Numbered from the stretch's first letter, positions 22,392 through 33,244 are shown. The stretch is 64,000 nt of DNA from Cheiracanthium punctorium (GCA_038373885.1 JAWZYV010019552.1:1388001-1452000), one strand, 5' to 3'. Notes: a model not told the origin generated them from the letters alone. Numbers and translations: made by a program.

Positions 22392-22801
22392 TAATTATGG
22401 CTGTTTTTCGAAGAAAAAAAAACTCTGCTTTTAGTCTTGGTACACACATTGAAATAAACTAATAGCACCAGGGTCTCCTAAAAATTCCCGACGGTCATTT
22501 CTAAGCTGCTTTACACACTGAAATAAGCGAAAAATCTGTGCCTTTTGTGAAATTTTCAGAAAAAATTCTTAAACACGGATCTGAGTAGCAGGATTTTTCG
22601 AAGAGTGACACTTTTTGTGAAAATGTCCGATTTTTAGGAATTTTTTCTAAAAGTTTTGAAACTGATGCAGATTTATTGTTTATTTCAGTATGTAGTACAG
22701 CTAGTAAAGACAGTTTCAAAATTTTTAAAGGGCCTGACATAATTAGTGTATTTGAACTTATGTACCAAAATCACATGATTTTTTCGAACTACACCGTTTA
22801 A
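22392..22801 (+). mobile_element. Family B TTAA element, copy B4
   Basis: Full-length copy with an eroded left end ('ggctgtttttcgaag') and the intact right end TTCGAACTACACCG followed by TTTAA. It is bordered on the left by TTA-rich sequence. Confidence 0.7.
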
Positions 22802-23423
22802 ATTGAGTACCAAAAGTGTCATTCAACTCGCAAAAATTTTTTCCTTCAATTAACGGAAATTTTGCAGCAATCAGTGCTGACGGAATATCTTCGTTAATTG
22901 ACGAATATCCGTTTCTTCTTTTCTCTTGTCAATTGAAGAAATTTCTCCTGATTCAACGAATTTCTTCCTCTTCTTCAGATTTCGGGAATAAGTATTCACG
23001 GAAATTTTACGTTTTCCAAGGTTTACGGAAATAACTCGTTGAAAAATGAGGGATAAATTAGCGGATAAAGACGAACTTTTCTGAGAGTGATAGTGACTGG
23101 TGGAGACCTTGCAGATAAGGCACGTGCCAAGGAAGAAACTTGGAAGGAACCGCTCCTTAATTTTCCCTTAGAAGGATTTCTCTAATTTTTATTCATTTAC
23201 AGCCGAGCTTTGGAAAGTCAAAACAAAGCCACAAAAACAAATCACTATCAAGGATTTCTTTCCTAAGTGCCAATAAGTATGTATGTACGTATTATGTATT
23301 AAGAACAAGTAACATTAAAGAACTTAGGTAATTTTAAAGTGGATCTTATAACGTATAACTTATCATTTTTAAGCTCGCAGTCAACAATAATCATTCTTTT
23401 TTTTCACATCTATATCTAAGGGA
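22802..23423. other. Stretch with a degenerate MITE-like block
   Basis: 22810-23085 is rich in 'acggaaatt' and 'cgttaattgacg' motifs and ends 'ttctgagagtg', similar in style to the MITE at 29493-29708. No complete ends are seen. The remainder is AT-rich without gene evidence. Confidence 0.35.
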
Positions 23424-23518
23424 CGGACAAGTTAACATCCACGCCCAAACCGGTATTCGAACCCGGGACCCGAGGCGTGATAGAGTAATTCCTAAGCCAC
23501 TACGCCACCTAGGCGGCA
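23424..23518 (-). repeat. tRNA-derived SINE head, copy S4
   Basis: On the minus strand an A-box-like TGGCGTAGTGGCTTA and a B-box-like GGGTTCGAATACC are spaced as in tRNA genes. The arms do not pair as a full cloverleaf and a SINE-like body follows. A decayed tRNA pseudogene is the alternative. Confidence 0.55.
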
Positions 23519-23536
23519 GATTTCCTTTATCGGGAG

Positions 23537-23699
23537 CAGGGGCGTAGCCAGAAATTTTTCATGGGGGGGGGGAGTTACGACTACTACAACTCATATATAT
23601 GTATACGTTTGTGTGATAATGTAGTGAATACATTTTGTATGGCAAAAAATTCCTCATGGGGGGTTATGACCCCCTAACACCCCCTTGGCTACGCCCCTG
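23537..23699. mobile_element. hAT MITE, family F1, copy F1b
   Basis: Ends CAGGGGCGTAGCCAG and TTGGCTACGCCCCTG. The 8-bp target duplication ATCGGGAG is perfect (23529-23536 and 23700-23707). The centre carries 'acaactcatatatatgtatacg' in two short blocks and G runs near each end. Confidence 0.9.
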
Positions 23700-23779
23700 A
23701 TCGGGAGGACTCTACGAAAGACGTATTATAAGGTCTCTTTCGCGCTTATGCGGTCACTGAGGGGTGAACTTATACCGAA

Positions 23780-25910
23780 GTCCGATTACATTATTCAAGC
23801 GTCGTAATTTTCTAGTGAAATAAGTCTGAGAGAAGTGCATCAGCAGTGTATGCAATGAACAGAAGTCATGCGCTGACCGCTTCCTATTTTTTGGCACTAG
23901 GTTGCTATTTCGTCCAGTCCCAGATTTTTTTGTCTACGCGACTTTGCAGACATGAACTGTCACGATGAAGATATTTTCAAATGTGTTTTCCAGATAACGC
24001 GGAGTTTGGAGGAGGGGGGGGGGAGTGGAGGGACTTTCATGGAATTAACCTCATAATCTAAAACTTCCCCTCGACATAAACAACAAAGCGACAGACAGAC
24101 CCATTTTGAAAGTTTTTAAGCGGAACTCATCGTGGAAGTTATTCAAAAGAGCAAAAACAGTTTTCGAAATTCTATTCTGGGTGACTGAGAACTTGCGTAA
24201 CGTAGTTTTTTTAAACATCCCGTTTTCCATGAAAAAAAAAAAAAAATTAATCTTCTACAAAGTATAGCGTCCGTTAGGAATCAAAGCGAGTTTTTTAACT
24301 ATTTATCTAAGGAATTTATTCCACAGAAGGTCTGTTATAAGCACTACGGTGCTACTTCGTCGAGTCCCAGGTTTTTGTTTACGTGACTTTCTAGACATGT
24401 TTTGTAGACATCAACTGTCACGATGAAGATCTTTTCTAATGTGTTTGCCAGGTAACGCGAAGATGAGGGGGGTGGGGTTAAAATCTTGAAAGTCTCACAA
24501 GGTTTGCCATTTTTGATAATGAATCGCCACGTTTGCTGCCAAAAAATAGCTTCAAAACCCAACCAAGCTTGACGATATATCTTCCGAATTGGGCTAGAAA
24601 CTAGAAAATTATAGTTAGAATATGCCTGGCGAAGATTATAAAATAGTGTTAGTAGACGATTTTAATATAGGTTTCATTTCCAAATATGTGTTCTATGGAA
24701 CAAGAAAGACAAACACGGCGCACTCATGGATTACGATGCACATTCCAAATAGTATTTAAAGCGGTGAAGTGCAGTTGGAGTAGGCTTGGCGAAGATTGTA
24801 AAAGAGTTTCATTAGGCTATTTTAAGATAGATTTCGATTCCAAAGATGTGTTTTATGGCACAAGAAAGAGTTGGTTCCTATTTTAACGCTCCCACTCCCG
24901 CCAACCTAAAAAATCGCCGCCCTTTGGGGAGCTTTGCAGACATGGGTCTCTAGGAGTTATGAACCAGTTTCAACGCTCAGAAAAGAACTCGATGAAAACT
25001 AAAGTGAGAAAATGAGCGATCAACGCACCGTTTAAGGAATTAAGACGCTTAATTTTTAAAACTCCATTCATTGCCAACCTAAAATAAATAAATGAATAAC
25101 GGAATGCTGTACTTCCCATGTTGTTCCAAATCGCTATTTTAATTCTAAATTAAAAGGTTGCCACATCAATACACAAAATCGTCATGGTTACTGCATACAC
25201 GCTTAAATCTATTGATTAAAACTAACACTCATTTATTGATTAAATTTCTTATCGGCCGATTTAACTTCTTTCACGCCAAAAAATACTCATTCAAGACAAT
25301 AATTTGTGAATGCCTCCATTCGCCCCAGCACTCCCCATCCGCTATATTCTACTTAGCTCAATTTTCACAATATTTTTGTCTATTTGAGTATTCTCTCTCT
25401 TCTCCCCCACGACCCATATCCTATTACTATCACGTGATCCACGCTGTACAACGGATAACTGTTCATAGTCGGGCACAGTTGTGCGTGTATTCGCTGTTGA
25501 TAATTTTATGTTATATCCGAATACCAAATGCATCTTTTTCATATTCAGAGTTGTGAAATAAATTCAGCCTAGATAGGGAGGAGATGCTGTAGGTAAAGAT
25601 TTCGCTTTAATGACATAGTTTCTTACGATTGGATTATAAAAAGCTGTTGTAAAGCTGTTGTTTGGGTTTAAGCGTGTATTTAAAATGACTACGCGATATA
25701 GTTGAAATATGCCTGTCGTAGATTGTAAAAACAGTTCCAGTAGGCGATTTTAAGATAGATTTCGATTCCAAAGGTGGGTTTTATGGAAGAAAAGGGAGAA
25801 AAATACGGTACACTCATGAGTCATGATACACTTGCCAACTTAATATGGAATAAGGTAAGAAAATAGGGAAGACGCATGGATTATGATACCCTTTTGATAT
25901 AGAGCCCTTT
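23780..25910 (-). repeat. Family I repeat, inverted copy I-c
   Basis: Reverse-complement similarity to I-b. 24060-24330 matches 11340-11640 and 24345-24605 matches 10660-10910. Blocks at 24640-24870 and 25700-25840 match the ~150-bp internal repeats near 10290-10640. 23890-24000 is a second copy of the 24345-24480 segment. Family L copy L2 interrupts it. Confidence 0.55.
25196..25678. mobile_element. TA-flanked MITE, family L, copy L2
   Basis: Ends TACACGCTTAAA and GTTTAAGCGTGTA are inverted and match L1 (9359-9644). A 132-codon open frame inside (25158-25556) begins outside the element and is not conserved in L1, so it is not called as a gene. Confidence 0.6.
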
Positions 25911-26337
25911 AGTGCGTGTTTAGAATCAGAAAGTGTTTCAAATTTTCTTACATTTTTTTCCCTTCTGCCAGGGTTCAAAATTTCCTCTTCGCCGAAGCCG
26001 TTCTCCACAGCTCACGCGCATGTGTTTCTTCAACAGGTGTCATTACGGAGAAAAAGTCATCCCCAAAAAATGAACTTAACAACAGATCGGTCGGCGCTCG
26101 TGTTACATTACGCCGAATGTGTCTGCAACGTGTTTTTTCTCGGTATAAGAAGTTCCGTGTCCAGTGTCCGAAATGCGAGAAAGGAATGTGCTGAAGCCAT
26201 GGTGTCTGTCGGACACTCAGAGAACGCGCTGCTAGAAAATAAACAAAAGGTTAGTTTTCGTAACGTCTGGCGGGAGAGGATTTTTAGAAGGGGTTTCGTT
26301 AGAAGTACTTTCGTCGCAGACGCGTGCACCTGTTCAG
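25911..26337. other. Unassigned stretch, slightly richer in CG
   Basis: Overlapping frames of 92 and 113 codons on the plus strand have no recognisable domain and run into family B sequence. A (T)n(C) tract with 'ttctgccagg' at 25950-25975 resembles a splice acceptor, but no coding continuation is convincing. Confidence 0.3.
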
Positions 26338-27179
26338 CGGTGTCGTTCAAAAAAATCATGTGATTTTGGTACATAAGTACAAATAAAATAATGATGCCAG
26401 GCACTTCAACATTTTGAAACTGTCTCTTGACAAGCTGTCCTACATACTGAAATAAATGATCCATCTGTATCCGTTTCAAAACTTTTAGAAAAAATCTGGA
26501 GTGACTCCACTCGACTTTCCGAACACTTACGATTAAGATCATTACCAAGCACTTAAATAAATTTGAATCGATGAATAATTCAAACACATATACCAGATGG
26601 AAACTCAATCGAATGCACCGTTTAAACGCTTGCGCACTTTCAAGAATTACTTCCCATATGCCATTATGCCATAACATAAAAGAAAGTTTTGTCGTAGCCC
26701 TTTAGGAGAACTATAAGTCCTATACATACCCAAATCAATACCGGTCTTAGGATGGTGGTTTATAACATGTATACCGAATTGTAGCTCAATCGAATGTATC
26801 GTTTAAACGCTAGCGCACTTTCAAGAAATTCCCCCCATAGGCCATCATGTAAAAGAAATCTTTGTCGTAGCCCTGTAGAAAAACTATAAGTCCTATACAC
26901 ACCCAAATCAGTACCGGTCTTGCGACGGTGGTTTATAACATATATACCCAATTTGAGCTCCATCGAATCTACCGTTTAAACGCTAGCGCACTTTCAAGAA
27001 ATTCCCCCCATAGGCCATAATGTAAAAGAAATCTTGGTCGTAGCCCTGTAGAAAAACTATAAGTCCTATACACACCCAAATCAATACCGGTCTTGCGACG
27101 GTGGTTTATGACATATATATCCAATTTGAGCTCCATCGAATACTCCGTTCAGGAGCTATCGTGTTCACTCACATACACA

Positions 27180-27218
<39 letters not shown>

Positions 27219-27601
27219 ACATAAATACATACTTCTCGTAAAAATAGCATAAATGGATTCAGAAGCCCTCAAAACGTGTCAAAACACCAAAATCTCGAAG
27301 TCGATTTTTTTCATGATTACAATACTTTCCTTACATGGTACATGTTCGGAAAGTAAAAATTCTTAAAAATCGGACATTTTCGCAAAGCGTGTCAGTCTTC
27401 GAAAAATCTTGCAACTCAGATCCAGGTTTAAGAATTTTTTCTGAAAATGTCACAAAAGCCACAGCTTTTTTGCTTATGGCAGTGTGTCCAGCAGCTTAGG
27501 AAGAGCCCTCTAGAATTTTTGGGACACCCTGGTGCTATTAGTTTATTTCAATGTGTGTACCAAGACTAAAAATAGTTTTTTTCTTCGACATACACCCTTA
27601 G
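26338..27601 (-). mobile_element. Family B TTAA element, copy B5, split by family A
   Basis: Starts CGGTGTCGTTC and ends CTTCGACATACACC followed by CTTAG. Family A copy A7 (26495-27354) sits between 'cttttagaaaaaa' and 'aaaattcttaaaaatcgg'. Other B copies read straight through this point. Confidence 0.8.
26495..27354 (-). mobile_element. Family A element, copy A7, three cores
   Basis: Minus strand: ACTTTCCGAACATGTACC hairpin, long GT microsatellite (27176-27225 on the plus strand as AC), three cores (the last of the 'gttatggcataatgg' subtype) and the end CACTCCAGA. It is inserted in an A run of family B copy B5. The 189-codon frame 26108-26677 crosses this boundary and is a chimera of unrelated repeats. 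Confidence 0.85.
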
Positions 27602-27743
27602 ACGAACGTTGCCTGCAAAGAATTTCCATTAGAGATGAGTTCGGGGTCATTTTTTAAATCCTGAGGACTTGGGATTTTCACAGCCAATTCACTTTGGACG
27701 GACACTAACAGTTAATTTTGGTTCATGCTTGACCTTTAAAGTA

Positions 27744-28520
27744 CAGGGTGGCCATAATTAAACTGCACGTGTTCAAGGGGTGCTGGAGAGAAAACTACTG
27801 GGAATATTCCAGTGAAATTTGGTATCTACACGTTTCGGAACATGCGCAAGTCAAATATGAAAAAAAATCGCCATTTTCGACCGATAGATGGCGCTGTATT
27901 GTATTTCAACGCTCCCCGGTGGCATATATAACTTCCAAAACCGATAGACAGAGCATAATGACATTCTAAGAGGCATATAAACAATATAAAACATCATTTA
28001 CAGTTTATCAAAATTCAATACAATTCGCTTCAGTCATTAAAATTTTTCACTATCGTGTAATCAAAAATGAACATAAATTAAGATCTCAAATTAAACAATT
28101 CATAAAGATGCTTTGGGAAAACAATTAAACCATTATTTATTCTCATGGACACTCATTAGACCTCTTCTTAATCGTTTCATACGCCGGTATTCTTTCAGAG
28201 TAGCTGAATAATGGCTACCATTCTGATAGAATATCTTCACTAACGATGCACGTTCCTTCTTATTCAGAGTCATGATGGAGCATTACTCAATGTCGTCTTG
28301 TTTTTATACTGTTCGATGAGCTTAAAATTTGCATATATGCCGCCGATAAGCGTTGAAATACGATACAGCGCCATCTATCGGGCAAAAATGGCGATTTTTT
28401 TTTTCATATTTGACTTGCGCATGTTCTGAAACGTGTAGATACCCAATTTCACTGGAATATTCCCAGTAGTTTTCTCTCCAGCACCCCTTGAACACGTGCA
28501 ATTTAATTATGGCCACCCTG
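27744..28520 (-). mobile_element. TA-flanked element with long inverted ends, family M
   Basis: Ends CAGGGTGGCCATAATTAAA and TTTAATTATGGCCACCCTG lie between TA dinucleotides. Each arm is ~170 bp and includes 'cgatagatggcgctgtattg' / 'cgatacagcgccatctatcg'. The interior retains a short transposase N-terminus on the minus strand. The form is that of a Tc1/mariner-type deletion derivative. Confidence 0.8.
28133..28273 (-). pseudogene. DUF4817-like helix-turn-helix N-terminus of a transposase (46-codon remnant)
   Basis: A short minus-strand frame starts ATG at 28271-28273 and stops at TAA 28133-28135. It begins MTLNKKERASLVKIFYQNG and continues SATLKEYRRMKRLRRGLMS. The pattern (KEER.LV..FY.NG, then A..EYRR...LR.G.MS) is that of the DUF4817 helix-turn-helix domain found at the N-terminus of arthropod Tc1/mariner-related transposases. 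The rest of the transposase is deleted. It lies inside family M, whose ends suit that class. Confidence 0.6.
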
Positions 28521-29107
28521 TATAACCTGACCTCTTCAGTTTTATCTGTGTTATATTTTATAAAAGTAGCGTATGAAGATGTAAGAACGTTGCATGTCTT
28601 ATGCCACTTTCGGCAAAGGAATTCAATAGCACAAAAATCCTGTAGGTTCATTGTTTAGTAGGCCAGGTCTCAGTACAACTTTGTCAAAAGACATTCTAAA
28701 TATTCCCGAGTCTCTACCGCAATTAAATTTTTTGAAAAGCTTTTCAAAAGTGGCATGATTTCCAAAAACAAACAGCCTCAATCATTGGGAAAACGGGGAG
28801 TGACCTTTAAATTCGTGGGGGCCCCAGCCCTTGACCTATTTGGCTTGTCTGTCATCATTGTTTCGCCAGCATAATGCATCCTAAACTTTAAGTGCGACGT
28901 TGTTAACGAAACAGTTAAGATAAAAAAAATCCTTTTACCTTCAAAACTGAAATTGCGACACAAGAGAGAGACTTTATCAGCCTTAACCAGCAGCGAAGCA
29001 AGTTTTTTTTTTCCCTTTCTTTAACTAGTAAACAGCTCGACTGTTTGTTTTTAACTTGACAACCGATTCTGTATCTAATCCGATAAAAAGGTAGAAGAAT
29101 CACATAC
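28521..29107. other. Unassigned stretch with a decayed repeat
   Basis: 28600-28770 shares 'aatcctgtaggtt.attgttt' and general layout with 39240-39390, perhaps a distant relative of family B. Nothing gene-like is seen. Confidence 0.3.
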
Positions 29108-29146
29108 AAAAAAAAAAAAAAAAAAAAAAAAATAGAATTGCGGATT

Positions 29147-29325
29147 TTGTCGTATAGATGGCGAAGGTCGCTTTCCTGCTTATAGTACAATTTGGAGATT
29201 ATATCTTTTATATCTACAGCTAATTCACGCTTCACGGGTAAATCGCGATAAGCAAGCTTTGCAACAGTTTCAGAGACGTAATGCAGATAGTGTGTAAAGG
29301 ACTTTAAAAGTTTTATGACTTATTT
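29147..29325 (-). pseudogene. Possible retroelement Gag fragment
   Basis: About 60 minus-strand codons stay open upstream of a poly-A tract (plus strand 29108-29132). They contain ETVAKLAYRDLPVKRELAVD. Segments of the form LAY.D.P...RE.LA.D are typical of Gag regions in Ty3/gypsy- and BEL-like retroelements. There is no start codon context, CCHC knuckle, protease or reverse transcriptase nearby. A chance frame remains quite possible. Confidence 0.25.
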
Positions 29326-29922
29326 TATTCATTTATTTATTTATTTATTGAGCACGGCTTTCTTATGGATGTGATAGTTCAGTTGTTGCAGTTTCGTGTC
29401 ATTGGCCACCTTTGGCCAATGAGTTTCAAGAAAACTATTCCTACGAATTTTTGGGGCAATCCTCTGTTCAGGGGTTTAAAATAGTTTAAATTCACTCTAA
29501 AAAATAACGGAACAACTACTGGAAACTTTCCGTAAAATTTTACATTTAAATACAGGACAGTTTCCGTACATCAAGGGTCAGTGCGTCCTTGGAACAGAAT
29601 TTCTACGGGAGTTTACAGGAATAAAATTCCGTAAGTATACGGAAATAGTACTGGCGTCTCAGCTGCCAGTACTTTTTCAGTATTTTCACGGAAATTATTT
29701 TTACAGTGTTCGTATTCTGCTCGTCAAATAATTAAATTTTGCATTTTGTTGTATTAAATTCGGTTAACTGGAACGCGAGACTGGGAGTTGGACTGTTGGT
29801 TTCTATAGTATTTTGTAGAAATCTACTTTCTATTTCCTAGAATCTATTCTATTTAGAAGAATTTTCTAGAATCTTTTTTCTAGAAACATTGCGCGTAGGC
29901 CTTCGCTAACCTCACTTTTGCT
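29326..29922. other. Unassigned AT-rich DNA with a small hairpin and a MITE-like block
   Basis: A perfect 9-bp-stem hairpin CATTGGCCA-CCTT-TGGCCAATG lies at 29400-29421. A MITE-like block follows at 29493-29708. A TAGAA-rich low-complexity patch is at 29815-29885. Confidence 0.4.
29493..29708. mobile_element. Short MITE with CACTCTAAAAA / TTTTTACAGTG ends
   Basis: Ends CACTCTAAAAAATAACGG and ATTATTTTTACAGTG are imperfect inverted repeats. 'ttccgtaaa' / 'acggaaat' motifs recur inside. No clear target duplication. Confidence 0.45.
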
Positions 29923-30166
29923 CAGCAACGGATTCAGGGGAGGGGCTAGGAGGCTTCAGCCTCCCCAAAAGAGATTGCTAAAGGGTAACATTTTGCTTTA
30001 TTATACACTTTAAACAGCTAAAATGATCCTATTTTATAACTTAGCCCCCTCCAAACCCATGCACATTGGTTTAGACAAAAATTTTTATTTATAGTTCATT
30101 TTAATTAGGCGAAATAATTTTTTTTTATTTAGCCCCTCCCAAAAGAAATTTCTGGATCCGCCACTG
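29923..30166. mobile_element. hAT MITE, family G, copy G2
   Basis: Ends CAGCAACGGATTCAGG and CTGGATCCGCCACTG. The 8-bp target duplication CTTTTGCT is perfect (29915-29922 and 30167-30174). It shares its body with G1 and G3. Confidence 0.9.
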
Positions 30167-30489
30167 CTTTTGCTGACTCATTTTTGGCGCCCAATTGGGT
30201 GAAATTTCGCCAGAAAGTCGCCCAGCCTGGCGATGTTTTGGACATTTGGTACGATTTTTCCAATGGGACTCGTAAAGTTAGTTTTCCTGAATTAACATAC
30301 ACACAATAGCCTAATATTACTCTTCTATTCCGCAATCAAATTCAAGTTTGTTCTACAGCATTCCGACATTCCGAGGATAGTTATTTCTGGAAGCTTCCCC
30401 AGTGTTCGCCGTAATCTATAGAAGCAGCTCTGGTTGCCCCGGCCAAGTCAGTCTCGCTTCTGCTAGTTTAGAGAACAGATGTCCATCAG

Positions 30490-30897
30490 AGCTTAAGGCT
30501 TTGTATTGACGCTATAGAAGCGGTATTTTCTCTTGAGTTAATTAAAGCCCTGTTTTTAAGTGATGTGTGTGAATTCTTCATTGCTGCGTCTTGAGGGACT
30601 GTTCGCCATATACCTCGCAAATTTCCACTGAATTTTCGCCTATGGAAGTGTTTTATTTTGTGTGAGAAATATAGCAATCGTGAACGAATTTGTACTGAGC
30701 GGACTGTTATAAACAAACTACCGGCCGTTAGTGCTTGAGAATTTTGTACAGCTGATTGTTCGGCGAAGTTCTAGAACCAATAAAGTTTGTGTTCCATCCT
30801 GACCAGTGGACTCTCTCCTAGAACTTTCTACACCTACTGGACTTTACAACGACGAACCCTGCAAACAATCAGAGTTTTCTGCAACACTATTGAGCCA
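30490..30897 (+). repeat. Family K repeat, possible solo-LTR-like copy K1
   Basis: Similar to 62395-62790 across about 400 bp, with shared 'gtgaattcttcattg.tg', 'ggactgttataaa' and 'ttctagaac'. An AATAAA lies near 30779. Clean TG...CA termini and a target duplication were not found, so LTR origin is only a possibility. Confidence 0.4.
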
Positions 30898-30908
30898 ATT
30901 TAAAAAAA

Positions 30909-31567
30909 TCTGGAGTGACTCCACTCGACTTTCCGAACACTTACGATGAAGATCATGACCAAGCATTTAAATCAATTTGAATCGGTGAGTCATTCAAATA
31001 TATATACCAAATTGAAGCTCAATCGAATGTACTGTTTAAACGCTAGCGCACTTTCAAGAATTTCTTCTCCCCATAGGCCACAATGTAAAAGAAATCTTTG
31101 TTTTAGCCCTGTAGAAAAACTGTAAGTCCTATACACATCGAAATCAATACCGGTCTTACGATGGTAATTTATAACATCTATACCCAAATTGAGCTCAATC
31201 GAATGCACCGTTTAAACGCTAGCGCACTTTCTAGAATGTCTCCCCATAGGCCATAATGTAAAAGAAATCTTGGTCGTAGTCCTGTAGAAAAACGATAAGT
31301 CCTATACACCACCCAAATTAGTACCGGTCTTGCGACGGTGGTTTTTAACATATATACACAATTTGAGCTCCATCGAATGCCCCGTTCAGAAGCTGTCGTG
31401 TTCACTCACATACACACAAACACACACACACACATGCATACATACATCTCGTAAAAATAGCATAAATGAATTCAGAAGACCTCAAAACGTGTCAATACAC
31501 CCAAATCTCGAATTCGAATTTTTTCATGATGACAATACTTTCCTTTCATGGTACATGTTCGGAAAGT
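30909..31567 (-). mobile_element. Family A element, copy A8, two cores
   Basis: Both ends are intact (TCTGGAGTGACTCCAC at 30909, TGTTCGGAAAGT at 31567), with two cores and an AC microsatellite at 31413-31440. A-rich flanks lie on both sides. Confidence 0.8.
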
Positions 31568-31754
31568 AAAAAGTTATGATTTGTATTGGGAATTTCAGTA
31601 CAAGTTAAATTTAAAACGTTAAGGAATGTAATGTCGTATTTTTTACATTCAATTCAAAAGTATAGATTTTCAACGCGTTTTTAATGACAGACAAGCTTTC
31701 CCTGTACATTGATTTATATACAGTATAGACACCGGTTATAACGTACTCTCTCAC

Positions 31755-31854
31755 CCCATCAAACATACACAGGTTCTCTGAACGTCTATTAACGTTCAGA
31801 AGACGTTTTCTGAACGTTAATAGACGTTCAGAGAACCTGTGTGTGTTTGCTGGG
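31755..31854. mobile_element. 100-bp palindromic mini-element, copy 2
   Basis: Same 100-bp palindrome as 21947-22046, with ends CCCATCAAA and TTTGCTGGG. It sits near the left end of T2, whereas copy 1 sits near the right end of T1. T1 reads 'gtactctcacggg' here. The flanks suggest an AC duplication plus a TC slip, less clear than the TA duplication of copy 1. Confidence 0.8.
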
Positions 31855-31960
31855 ACGGGACCTAAAATAGTAGTACGCTATAGTCGAAGTACGTTATAAG
31901 CATTACCGCCGGTAAGACTCAATATTACACAAAAAAAGAAAGTGGGCTCATTTCATTGTA

Positions 31961-32541
31961 TCAGGTTGTAACGAAAATTTTCCGCCAGATTTGCTTGAGT
32001 CAGCTCACGCCGTACCCAGCTATTGACCTTATATGTCAAGTTTATGCGATGCTTAGCGCGACTCATGGACATGGCACTAAAGTCTAACTCTTTTAGCTAG
32101 CTCTCGAGTGGATGAATATTTTATCTTCTTCCACACATTCTCGTAGGCGGGCCTCATCGGCATCAGTAGTTTGGTCAAAGCGCTCTGCTTCTTTAATATC
32201 CTCGTTTTTGAACTTTCAGAACCAAATCTTCACAGTGTCATAGGATACAACAGTAGTACCTTAAGCTGTACCCATGATTCGGTGTCATTCTGTAGCTGAC
32301 TTTTTGCGACAGAACTGAGAGTAAAGGATGGTTCAATCGGGTAGCGTGATAGTTCCATTTCAGACACCTTATACTTAATCATAACGATATTGCTTTGTAG
32401 ATTTTACAACAAAGTGCTCTAAAACAAGTCTTTTTCTTTCAAATAACAAAAATCATTTCGCAAAATATTGGCAAAAACACCAACGCGAACTGCTTGTGCA
32501 GGCAATACTTGCAGTGGCGGAAAACTTTCGTTACAACCTAA
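31961..32541 (-). mobile_element. mariner-like element inserted in Tigger T2
   Basis: A 581-bp element with 27-bp inverted ends beginning TCAGGTTGTAACGAAA and, on the other strand, TTAGGTTGTAACGAAA. TA flanks both sides. Sister copy T1 reads 'cattgtaatatgtg' without it, an exact empty site. Confidence 0.9.
32000..32300 (-). pseudogene. mariner transposase N-terminal remnant
   Basis: Minus-strand frames contain SYDTVKIWF, then KFKNEDIKEAERFDQTTDAD and RLRECVEEDKIFIHSRELAK. These match the order of mariner transposase N-termini: 'TV..WF.KF..GD', a short linker, then a second helix-turn-helix with '(L).E...(T)RELA'. In-frame stops and frame changes interrupt it, and the catalytic domain is deleted. 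Confidence 0.6.
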
Positions 32542-32619
32542 TAATATGTGTTTTAAACAGGTCTCATTTTTAAAAAAAAATTAAATTAAACAGAGAAAAT
32601 TCTTTATTACTTACAATTT

Positions 32620-32836
32620 TTATTCAGATAAATAATCTATCATTTTCTTTTGTTTTAAATGGGCAGATGCTACATTAAAAATACCGTTTTGAATACCCAT
32701 AATAGACTTTTTTACAGTCTCTGCATCATCACTGCGACATTCAAAAAATCGTGATCATGTTTTCGAAGCATTGTACGCGTGAGGTATGCTTGGCATAGGC
32801 TCCTCTGTTTCTTTTTCACTATCATCAGAATCAATA
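32620..32836 (-). pseudogene. Tigger transposase C-terminal tail, broken copy
   Basis: Collinear with 21380-21619 (IDSDDSEKETEEP, later RSDDAETVKKSIMGIQ) but with an in-frame TGA in place of the codon before SRFFECR, and an earlier terminal stop. So T1 and T2 derive from the same deleted parent and have decayed separately. Confidence 0.6.
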
Positions 32837-33244
32837 TACTAGATACGGTTTTTCAGGAGGCATTTACATGGATGGATGACCCATAAAAAAACAGGGTCTT
32901 GGTCTTAGACCTCCCTACCTAGCTAGCGAAAAACATTAAAGATGGCTCCCTTAATTCGTACACCATTCATCTCGCAAGAGAATCTGAAAAGCGACAACGA
33001 GATTTTTTGAAGGTACTGAAATTCCCAGAACAAGGAAATAAAATGCTTAAGAAAAGTAAAATTTTAGTTTTGGCTTTGGTATAAACAGGACGTTATAGCC
33101 GAAGTAGGTACTTTTGTTAAGTACGTTTTAACCGAAGTTAAATAACATTATAAATATAGGACTGCAATCGGGACATAACTTCTAGGTACGTTATAACCGA
33201 TAGTACGTTATATCCCAGGTCCGTTATAACCGGTGTGCACTGTA

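Larger units (their letters stand above)
31721..33242 (-). mobile_element. pogo/Tigger-like element, deletion derivative T2
   Basis: Ends CAGTATAGACACCGGTTATA and TATAACCGGTGTGCACTG lie between TA dinucleotides. It is collinear with T1 except for a 100-bp palindromic insertion (31755-31854) and a 581-bp mariner-like insertion (31961-32541). The transposase tail is preserved at 32620-32836 with a stop codon. Confidence 0.85.

Noticed and set aside
23424..23518. Functional tRNA gene
   Set aside because: A and B boxes are present, but acceptor and anticodon stems do not pair well and a SINE-like body follows. The same applies to 2850, 9052 and 50187.
25158..25556. 132-codon plus-strand frame
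   Set aside because: Mostly within MITE L2 and starts outside it. Not preserved in L1.
26108..26677. 189-codon minus-strand open frame, the longest in the window
   Set aside because: It crosses from family A copy A7 into family B copy B5 and then unassigned sequence. The junctions are transposon boundaries, so the frame is a chance chimera.
29108..29132. Processed pseudogene signalled by the poly-A tract
   Set aside because: The possible coding trace is on the opposite strand relative to what a poly-A tail would require, and no target duplication was found.
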